DNA of 39,453 bases from an uncultured Bacteroidota bacterium (GTDB lineage Bacteria > Bacteroidota > Bacteroidia > Chitinophagales > Chitinophagaceae). Position 1 is the first letter of the stretch; each line of letters begins with the position of its first letter. The stretch is from the NCBI GenBank assembly GCA_903881585.1, contig CAIRTW010000124.1, positions 1 to 39,453 of the forward strand, written 5' to 3'. Positions 33,310 to 39,453 of this stretch are shown piece by piece. The notes beneath the pieces were generated by a model. It made no database searches. It had not been told where the DNA came from and saw only the letters and a list, made by a program, of their open reading frames with translations. Made by a program: the position numbers and the translations under genes.

Positions 33310-35202
33310 TCACTTCCTTACAATTATTTCCACCCGCCGGTTCTTCCTTTGCCCCTCTTCGTTGTCATTGGGCGCTATCATTTTTGCCTCGCCCCATCCC
33401 TTGGCCTGTATCTGGGCATCATCCACGCCGAGGGAGCCAATGACCTTAGCTACCATCCCTGCTCGTTTGTAGGAGAGTTCCTCATTGATCATGGGTGTAC
33501 CGGTATTGTCGGTATAGGCATTTACAAAGACCACCATTGCCTTATTGCTGAGCAGTGGCTCCAGCGCAGTACGCAGTGTGTTTACATCAGAGTCTGCAAG
33601 TTCCACCCGGTTCACATCAAAATGTATGGTGGCCACCAGGCTGTCATACACCGGTTTTATAGGATTATAGTTCGACGGCAGCATCACAACATTATGTATG
33701 AGTGGCTTATGCAGGTATGAGGTGTCAAAGTCCAGCGTATCATGTACCTGGCTATATTCCACATGCCAGCTGTGTATAGCATATCTTTTGCCCACAGCCA
33801 GGGAGATCAGGAAGCTGGCATCGCCGCGGTTGCTCTGGAACTGGTACAGTGTGTCGCCGGTTACCGCATTGCACACGAACATCACCGTATAGTTAAGTCG
33901 CTGGTGGGTGAGGCTGTCATAAACATAGCCCTCTATATTGCCGGTAGGTATGGGTTGCAGAAAGGGTGGCAGAGATGTCTGGTATAGGTCGTAGTTGCCG
34001 GCTGGCCCGATGCGGTCAGATGCGAAATACATTTTCGTCCCGTCCATGGTCACATACTGGCTTTTTTCATCGCCGGCGGTGTTGATGGGGTAGCCCAGGT
34101 TACGGGCTTTATCCCATGTATGCTCATTGATGCGCTTGCTCATAAAAATATCAGAACCACCCATGCCCGGCCATCCATCGCTGGCAAAAAAAAGTGTCCG
34201 GTTATCTACTGAAATGAAAGGGGCGGTTTCGTTGCCGGCTGTATTTATATTCGGCCCCGCATTTACCGGTAATTGCCACAATCCATTATCGAAGCGTGAG
34301 ATCCAGATATCCGTGCCGCCATAGCCACCCGGCCGGTCGCTCACGAAGTAAAGCTCCCTGTTGTCGGGCGATAGCGATGGCTGGCCCTCGTATGCGGGGG
34401 TGTTGATGGTAGCGCCAAAGGGCTGGGGTATGGTCCATTCGCTGTCTTTGGCTACACGGTAGGCCATCAGCAGGTCGCAGCCGCCTTCTGTCCAGGCATC
34501 CCAGCTACGGTTATCGCAACGTGTGAAGAACATATAGTGCCCATCAGTAGATATAAATTGTGCCGATTCGGGGTCGGGAGTATTGATGCTGCCCAAATTA
34601 CGTCCGGAGCACCAGTCTCCGCAGGTGTCCGTAGCGCTGTAATAGAGGTCTTCGTCCATACTGTTCATGCGGCGGGTGTAATATAGAAGCGCTGTATCTG
34701 CCGACATACAAGGATACAGCTCTGCATCCGGTGTGTTTATCCGCACCAGGTTTTCCGGCTTTACACGGGATTGATTGATCAGCGCTGATTTTACGAATTC
34801 GGCCTGCGCTTTCAATTTGCGCCATTCGGGATCCTCCTGGTGCGAATAAATGATCTGCAGCGCTTCATCGGCATATCCACAGGCAATAAGGCTTTTTACC
34901 AGTGGCTTGCCAAACCTCTGTTTGCCATTCGCGCACTTGGCAACAGCTTTACGAAACACAGCTGCTGCCTCAGGATATTTACGGGCTTCAAAATACCATT
35001 GCCCCAACTGTGCATATGCATCAGAAAAAGAATGGGCTTTTGCAATAGCCCGCTCCATTTTTTTGCACGCTTTATCTGGCTTCTTTGCGGCACGGTCTCG
35101 TAATGCAGCCTCATAGCAGTGGTCAGCCCCTTTAGAGATCTGCGCCACTGCGATAATGCACGAAAAAAAGCAGTAAAATAAAAATAATATTTTCAGCCGC
35201 AT
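33310..35202 (-). CDS. porE: PorE-like T9SS protein: TPR, PD40 propeller, CRD, OmpA
   Basis: A 630-residue envelope protein. ATG at 35202 (MRLKILFLFYCFFSCIIAVA) gives a signal peptide; the longer frame to 35247 does not. In order: TPR units (about 20-130), a WD40-like PD40 propeller (about 150-420; EGQPSLSPDNRELYFVSDRP, TAPFISVDNRTLFFASDGW, KSQYVTMDGTKMYFASDR), a carboxypeptidase-regulatory-like beta domain (GNIEGYVYDSLTHQRL), and an OmpA peptidoglycan-binding domain (IHFDVNRVELADSD, DNTGTPMINEELSYKRA, NDNEEGQRKNRRVEI). This four-domain order is that of PorE, which links the T9SS core to peptidoglycan. Other PD40/OmpA proteins with the same plan exist, so the specific name is slightly less sure than the architecture. 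Confidence 0.8.
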   Translation of the reverse strand: MRLKILFLFYCFFSCIIAVAQISKGADHCYEAALRDRAAKKPDKACKKMERAIAKAHSFSDAYAQLGQWYFEARKYPEAAAVFRKAVAKCANGKQRFGKPLVKSLIACGYADEALQIIYSHQEDPEWRKLKAQAEFVKSALINQSRVKPENLVRINTPDAELYPCMSADTALLYYTRRMNSMDEDLYYSATDTCGDWCSGRNLGSINTPDPESAQFISTDGHYMFFTRCDNRSWDAWTEGGCDLLMAYRVAKDSEWTIPQPFGATINTPAYEGQPSLSPDNRELYFVSDRPGGYGGTDIWISRFDNGLWQLPVNAGPNINTAGNETAPFISVDNRTLFFASDGWPGMGGSDIFMSKRINEHTWDKARNLGYPINTAGDEKSQYVTMDGTKMYFASDRIGPAGNYDLYQTSLPPFLQPIPTGNIEGYVYDSLTHQRLNYTVMFVCNAVTGDTLYQFQSNRGDASFLISLAVGKRYAIHSWHVEYSQVHDTLDFDTSYLHKPLIHNVVMLPSNYNPIKPVYDSLVATIHFDVNRVELADSDVNTLRTALEPLLSNKAMVVFVNAYTDNTGTPMINEELSYKRAGMVAKVIGSLGVDDAQIQAKGWGEAKMIAPNDNEEGQRKNRRVEIIVRK

Positions 35203-35275
35203 CAGTTGCGAAAAGTACGGAAAAAATGCAGAAACCTCTTCCCGCAATGGAAGTTTTCGGCTATACCCGCAACTT

Positions 35276-37207
35276 CTATGCCTTAATAATGCTCAGGGTT
35301 TGCACCTGCTCATTATCTATATAACGTACAAAATAGACGCCCGGATGTTGGGCATTCATATCCAGGCGCTGCACATTGCCAGTTACATTCATGGTTGCAA
35401 TATGCCGGCCGGTAACATCCGTAAGGATCAGTTGCGCATTATTCCCTGTTTTTCCATCGATCCGGATAGTGAGCACATCATCAACAGGGTTAGGGAAAGC
35501 AGTGATGTGCAGCCCGCCTGTAGCCTCTATTGTAGCCGTACCCAATGTGGTCATAAAAGGAACAGTTACCCATGCCGACAGATTGCCTGTGCCGCAACTA
35601 TCGAGTACATGCGCATAATAACTCAGCCCTGCCAGCAGGCCGGTTATCGGTACGCTGGTGGCAGTCGTTGTTGTTCCAGATACTGTGGGCGCGGCCGCAC
35701 TCGTGTTTACAGTGTACTCATACCCCAATGAGCCGGTTACAGCCGTCCAGCTCAGGGTTGCACTTGTGCTGGTGATTGAAGACACAGAAAGCCCCGTAAC
35801 TGTATCGCAAGGAGTAACCGATGGAGTTGAAAATGGAACTGTCACCCATTCCGACAGATTTCCCGCTCCGCAGCTGTCTAGTACGTGCGCGTAATAATTT
35901 TGGCCGGGTATCAGGCCGGTTACCGGGACAGTTGTGGCTGCAGTAAAGGTGCCCGACAAAGTGGGAGCCGCTGAACTTAGATCAACAACGTACCAATATC
36001 CTGAAGAGCCGGATACGGCAGTCCAGCTAAGGGTTGCGCTCGTGCCTGTAATGGAAGAGATGGTAAGCCCGGTAACGGTATCGCAGGTGATGGTAAGCGG
36101 GTTGTAAAACGTGCGTATCCTGCTGTTGTTCCAATCTACGAAATACACGTTATTGTAATGGTCCACTGCTATATCAACAGGTTGGTTCAGCTCGGCAGCT
36201 GTGGCAGGCCCCCAGTCTCCGCTATAGCCCGCTACGCCGGTTCCTGCTACGCTGGAGATGATGCCGGTGAATGCATCGATCCGGCGGATGCGGTTGTTAT
36301 AGCAATCACAGATAAAAATGTTTCCTTGCCGGTCTATAGCTATGCCACCGGGATAGTTTAACTCAGCTGCTGTGGCTGGCCCACCATCGCCACTTGATCC
36401 AAGCGTTCCGTTTCCGGCGATCGTATTAATGATGCCAAAGGCATCTACCTTTCGTATGCGGTGGTGCCCGTTATCTGTAATATACAAATTGCCTACAGAG
36501 TCCATGCGCACATAGTTAGGAAGGGATATGTCAGCAGCCGTTGCCGGCCCCATGTCCCCGCTGAATCCACTGGTGCCGGTACCGACAACTGTAGAAATAA
36601 TGCCTGACGCGCTGATCTTGCGTATCCGGTTATTGTGCTGGTCGGCCACAAAAAGGTTGCCAAGTGAGTCAACCGTGATGCCTAATGGAAAATTAAACTT
36701 CGCTGCTGTTGCCGGCCCGCCATCTCCCGAGAAACCAAATACACTTGGTGTTCCCGCGATCGTGGTTATTATGCCAAGTCCATCCACTTTCCGCACAACG
36801 TGGTTGTCGTAATCACAAAAATAAAGATTGCCATGCTTATCTGCGGCCACGCCGCCGGGTATGCTTATGTGAGCTGTATCAGCAAGGCCGCCATCGCCAT
36901 AGAAACCGTTGATGCCATCTCCGGCTTTAGTAAATATGATACCGCCAGGACCCAGTTTAAGTTCCCTTACCCTGTAGTTCAGCCTGTCGCCAATGTACAG
37001 GCTGCCATAGCCCGCACCACCAAAAGAAAGAAACCCCGGGAAATTTATTTCAGCTAAAGTATCCGGGCCGCCATCGCCGGCGTAGCCTGCCGTGCCGTTT
37101 CCAACTACGGTTTTAATGTTTTGTCCCTGCGAGAAATGGCCGGTTAGAAGAATGGCGATGATTACAAGCCCTGTGGCTATCTGTTTTGTAAAAAATACAC
37201 GCTTCAT
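35276..37207 (-). CDS. NHL-repeat/fibronectin III protein with T9SS sorting domain
   Basis: A 643-residue secreted protein. Signal peptide MKRVFFTKQIATGLVIIAIL, then six NHL propeller blades (about 30-385), each with the pattern G-SGDGGPATAAELN-P-GIAVD-GN-D-NNRIRK. Two fibronectin III-like domains of about 90 residues follow, in tandem and clearly duplicated (both hold YYAHVLDSCGxGNLSxWVTVPF). The C-terminal 75 or so residues are a T9SS type A domain (ITAFPNPVDDVLTIRIDGK to VQTLSIIKA). The propeller suggests a surface binding or scaffold role. porE lies 73 bases downstream on the same strand. Confidence 0.88.
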   Translation of the reverse strand: MKRVFFTKQIATGLVIIAILLTGHFSQGQNIKTVVGNGTAGYAGDGGPDTLAEINFPGFLSFGGAGYGSLYIGDRLNYRVRELKLGPGGIIFTKAGDGINGFYGDGGLADTAHISIPGGVAADKHGNLYFCDYDNHVVRKVDGLGIITTIAGTPSVFGFSGDGGPATAAKFNFPLGITVDSLGNLFVADQHNNRIRKISASGIISTVVGTGTSGFSGDMGPATAADISLPNYVRMDSVGNLYITDNGHHRIRKVDAFGIINTIAGNGTLGSSGDGGPATAAELNYPGGIAIDRQGNIFICDCYNNRIRRIDAFTGIISSVAGTGVAGYSGDWGPATAAELNQPVDIAVDHYNNVYFVDWNNSRIRTFYNPLTITCDTVTGLTISSITGTSATLSWTAVSGSSGYWYVVDLSSAAPTLSGTFTAATTVPVTGLIPGQNYYAHVLDSCGAGNLSEWVTVPFSTPSVTPCDTVTGLSVSSITSTSATLSWTAVTGSLGYEYTVNTSAAAPTVSGTTTTATSVPITGLLAGLSYYAHVLDSCGTGNLSAWVTVPFMTTLGTATIEATGGLHITAFPNPVDDVLTIRIDGKTGNNAQLILTDVTGRHIATMNVTGNVQRLDMNAQHPGVYFVRYIDNEQVQTLSIIKA

Positions 37208-37235
37208 TTATAGAGGATTTAGTAGAATGAATAAT

Positions 37236-37267
37236 CAAATGTATATCACTTTGACGGAAAGTAGAAA
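37236..37267 (-). promoter_or_regulatory. promoter of the NHL-repeat gene
   Basis: Minus-strand TTTC (37264-37267), a 20-base spacer and TACATTTG (37236-37243), an exact TAnnTTTG with one mismatch in the -33 box, 28 bases upstream of the ATG. Confidence 0.55.
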
Positions 37268-37353
37268 TAAGTGTAGGAACTATAAGTGTATTGTGTGCAG
37301 GGGTGGCTCAAAATGACATAAATTCGTACCTTCCAATTACATCTGAGAATAGT

Positions 37354-38637
37354 ATGTCCACAATAGTAGTATGCCCAAAATGCAACAATGAGTTTGAGCC
37401 CACCGCCGCCATTGCCCAGTCGGTAAGAGACGATATGGCAAAGGAGTACAACCAGAAATGGGTGGAAAATAACAGGCAAAAAGAAGATCAGTTCAAAAAG
37501 GAAAAAGAACTGTTGCTGAAACAGCAGCAGGAGAAAGAACAGCAGTGGGAGCAGCAGCAGAAAGACTTTACAAAAAAAACTGCTGAAGAAAAGAAAGCAC
37601 TGGAAATCCAACTGAAAAAAGAACTGGAGCAAAAAGTAGGCGCGGACTTTGAAAACAAACTGAAACTGCTGGAAGATGCCAACAAAACCAACCAGTCTAA
37701 ACTAGCCGAGGCAAGAGAAAAGGAAATGGACTTCCTGAAAAAAATGCAGGAGCTCCAGACGCGCGAACAGGAAATGGAACTGCAGATGCAGCGCCGGCTG
37801 CTGGACGAGCGAAATAAACTTGCAGAACAGGTAAAGAAGGAAGAGGAAGAAAAAAATAAGCTGCGTGACACGGAGTTTGAAATGAAGCTCAAGGAGCGCG
37901 ACAAGCAACTGGACGACCAGCGCAAGCTGATAGAAGAAATGAAGCGCAAGAGCGAGCAAGGCTCTATGCAGCTGCAAGGCGAAGTGCAGGAACTGGCGCT
38001 GGAACACATGCTGCGTTACTCGTTTCCGTTTGACCTTGTGAGCGAAGTTGGCAAGGGAGTGCGCGGTGCGGATTGCATACAAACAGTGCGCAACAATTTC
38101 GGGCAGGAGTGTGGCAAGATCATCTTCGAGAGCAAGCGCACCAAAGATTTCAGCGAAGACTGGGTGGAAAAACTAAAGACAGATATGCGTGTGCTGGGCG
38201 CCGACGTAGCCGTGATCGTAACGCAGGCTATGCCCAAGGATATGAATGGGTTTGGTGAACGCAATGGAGTATGGATATGCACCTTCGGAGAGGCTCGGTC
38301 GCTGGTACATGTGCTGCGCGATGCGGTGATAAAAGTTTACAACGCTACCAAAAGCCAGGAAGGTAAAGGAGATAAGATGGCACTCCTGTACCGGTATCTG
38401 GTAAGCAGCGAATTCTCCGAGCAATGGAGCGCTATCCGCGATGGTTTCATGGGCATGAGAATGTCCATTCAAAAAGAGCGGGATGCTATGGAAAAGCTAT
38501 GGAAGGCCCGGGAAAAACAACTGGAAAGAGTACTGCTGAGCGCCGCACACATAAAGGGTTCTATGGAAGGTATAGCAGGTATGGATGTGGACCTGAACCT
38601 TTTGCCGGAAGGGGAGAATGGGTATTTGCTCGAGTAG
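37354..38637 (+). CDS. DUF2130 coiled-coil protein with nuclease-like core
   Basis: A 427-residue cytoplasmic protein. ATG at 37354 gives MSTIVVCPKCNNEFEPT, the family's N-terminus with a single CPKC zinc-ribbon half; the frame opens at 37291. Residues of about 30-210 are a long charged coiled coil rich in Glu, Lys and Gln. The C-terminal DUF2130 domain has VRGADCIQTVRN and KIIFESKRTKDFSEDW, a D...ExK arrangement like PD-(D/E)xK nucleases, then ADVAVIVTQAMPKDMNGFGE. DUF2130 has been grouped with nuclease folds, but biological role is unknown. It has its own upstream region diverging from the NHL gene. Confidence 0.88.
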   Translation: MSTIVVCPKCNNEFEPTAAIAQSVRDDMAKEYNQKWVENNRQKEDQFKKEKELLLKQQQEKEQQWEQQQKDFTKKTAEEKKALEIQLKKELEQKVGADFENKLKLLEDANKTNQSKLAEAREKEMDFLKKMQELQTREQEMELQMQRRLLDERNKLAEQVKKEEEEKNKLRDTEFEMKLKERDKQLDDQRKLIEEMKRKSEQGSMQLQGEVQELALEHMLRYSFPFDLVSEVGKGVRGADCIQTVRNNFGQECGKIIFESKRTKDFSEDWVEKLKTDMRVLGADVAVIVTQAMPKDMNGFGERNGVWICTFGEARSLVHVLRDAVIKVYNATKSQEGKGDKMALLYRYLVSSEFSEQWSAIRDGFMGMRMSIQKERDAMEKLWKAREKQLERVLLSAAHIKGSMEGIAGMDVDLNLLPEGENGYLLE

Positions 38638-38683
38638 GCTTTAACGAGTTAACCTTGCGTACATTTCTAATAGCCTAAAATCT

Positions 38684-38691
38684 TACCTTTG
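38684..38691 (+). promoter_or_regulatory. -7 promoter box for the UPF0175/DUF3368 pair
   Basis: TACCTTTG is an exact TAnnTTTG match, four bases before the ATG at 38696, suggesting leaderless transcription. A TTTG was not found at the usual distance. Confidence 0.5.
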
Positions 38692-38695
38692 TAGT

Positions 38696-38923
38696 ATGAA
38701 AACGCTAAACTTGAAAGTGCCTGTGAAATCGGGAGCAGATCAAAATGATGTAGTGAAGTTTCTAGCAGCAAAGTTGTATGAGTCCGGAAGATTGACCTTG
38801 GGTCAGGCCGCCGATATGATAGGAATGCGCACGGTGGAATTTGCCGATATTTTGTCCCAATATGGTGTTTCGTTTATTAATTATCCTGCATCAGACATTA
38901 AACACGATGTAACCAATGCATAG
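38696..38923 (+). CDS. UPF0175 family antitoxin-like protein
   Basis: A 75-residue protein. The N-terminal beta strand (MKTLNLKVPV) is followed by DVVKFLAAKLYESGRLTLGQ and AADMIGMRTVEFADILSQYGV, the helix-turn-helix-like UPF0175 core, and VSFINYPASDIKHD. UPF0175 genes are commonly paired with DUF3368 PIN toxins and are taken to be the antitoxin and DNA-binding part. The stop lies eight bases inside the next gene, consistent with a coupled toxin-antitoxin pair. Confidence 0.88.
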   Translation: MKTLNLKVPVKSGADQNDVVKFLAAKLYESGRLTLGQAADMIGMRTVEFADILSQYGVSFINYPASDIKHDVTNA

Positions 38924-39407
38924 CATCGTCATTGCAGATACGAGCTGTTTTATTTTGCTTTCAAAAATTGATGAACTTGACCTGCTGCGCGGCCTTTACA
39001 CTGCCGTTTATACTACTCCCGAGATTGCACAGGAATTTAGGTTTGAATTACCTGAGTGGGTAGTGATAAGGGAGGTAAAGGACAAAAACAAGCTGGTTTC
39101 GTTAGAAGTTGATCTCGACAGGGGCGAAGCAAGTGCCATAGCACTGACTTACGAAGTGCCGGATGCTATTGTTGTTCTGGACGACTGGGGTGCCCGCAAG
39201 GTTGCAACACGATTGAAAATTGCATTTACCGGTACTTTCGGTATCATAATAAAAGCAAAACAGAATGGTAAAATATCTTCTGTTCGGCCAATCCTGGAAA
39301 AAGTTAAGAGCACTAATACCAATTGGACAGCTAAATCATGCGAAGGTATTTCGCAAAAAAATCTCTCGCAAAGACGCAAAGGCGCAGCCCACTTATTTTG
39401 TTTTTAA
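38916..39407 (+). CDS. DUF3368 PIN-domain toxin
   Basis: A 163-residue PIN-fold RNase-like toxin. Acidic active-site residues appear in IVIADTSCFILLSKI (D8), TTPEIAQEF, LDRGEASAIAL (the RGE-A motif) and VLDDWGARKVATRL, the usual PIN/DUF3368 pattern. TGTFGIIIKAKQNG precedes the C-terminal part. The last dozen or so residues (QRRKGAAHLFCF) are encoded by a GCAAAGACGCAAAGGCGC repeat and are probably not part of the original protein. The core is intact, so the toxin may be active, but the tail could alter stability. Confidence 0.85.
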   Translation: MHSIVIADTSCFILLSKIDELDLLRGLYTAVYTTPEIAQEFRFELPEWVVIREVKDKNKLVSLEVDLDRGEASAIALTYEVPDAIVVLDDWGARKVATRLKIAFTGTFGIIIKAKQNGKISSVRPILEKVKSTNTNWTAKSCEGISQKNLSQRRKGAAHLFCF

Positions 39408-39420
39408 GACCGCAAAGCGC
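39366..39420 (+). repeat. GCAAAG-type repeat tract at right edge
   Basis: TCGCAAAGACGCAAAGGCGC (39366-39385) followed by CCGCAAAGCGCGAG near 39410. Repeats built from GCAAAG and GCGC units of this type are common in Bacteroidota intergenic DNA. It overlaps the 3' end of the DUF3368 gene. Confidence 0.6.
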
Positions 39421-39453
39421 GAGTGTAGGTTTTTGATGCAAATGTTAGTTGTC

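Noticed and set aside
35700-36900. Regular repeats as a CRISPR or tandem array
   Set aside because: They are codon-level repeats of NHL blades and fibronectin modules in an intact reading frame.
37488-38009. Ser/Cys-rich open frame on the minus strand
   Set aside because: It is the complement of the DUF2130 coiled coil; the composition is a by-product of Glu/Lys codons.
1-39453. tRNA, rRNA or transposase genes
   Set aside because: Reading the gaps between genes showed no cloverleaf, rRNA stretch, or transposase motif.

Overview
The window looks like a chromosome segment of a Bacteroidota bacterium, probably a Chitinophagales-type soil or water organism. The reasons are several secreted proteins with type IX secretion (T9SS) C-terminal sorting tails, the T9SS components PorQ and PorE, TPR sensor kinases, a BtuB receptor with a surface beta-propeller partner, and promoters of the Bacteroidota type (TTTG, about 19-21 bases, TAnnTTTG). 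No tRNA, rRNA, CRISPR array, prophage or complete insertion sequence was seen.

Layout. 1-2220: a possible gene end and a TPR sensor histidine kinase. 2226-8021 (minus): a vitamin B12 uptake operon with a promoter, cobalamin riboswitch, terminator, DUF4465 protein, T9SS cargo protein, BtuG-like propeller lipoprotein, an orphan antitoxin-like gene and BtuB. 8045-8500: a MarR regulator. 8590-20638 (minus): seven genes that read as one functional unit: lipoprotein TPR sensor kinase, stand-alone receiver, membrane-anchored HEAT protein, two paralogous processive GT2 synthases, a TPR/YaiO outer-membrane barrel and a DUF4838 glycosidase-like lipoprotein. I infer a synthase-dependent exopolysaccharide secretion system controlled by a two-component module; it is the best candidate for an undescribed system here.

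20957-26876 (plus): an Ig-repeat T9SS protein, an ECF sigma factor, RsmE, a DUF4159 protein, an acyltransferase and a HicAB toxin-antitoxin pair with its palindromic operator. 26914-35202: a GT2, a DadA-like oxidoreductase, then a minus-strand housekeeping/T9SS run (fabI, porQ, a UbiA-family prenyltransferase, maf), a gene remnant and porE. 35276-39453: an NHL/fibronectin T9SS protein, a DUF2130 nuclease-like coiled-coil protein, and a UPF0175/DUF3368 toxin-antitoxin pair at the right edge.

Short palindromic repeats are scattered in the right half. At three places they appear to have become part of coding sequence: the PorQ signal peptide, the FabI tail and the DUF3368 tail. Starts were moved from the longest frame to internal codons wherever a signal peptide or family N-terminus decided the matter.
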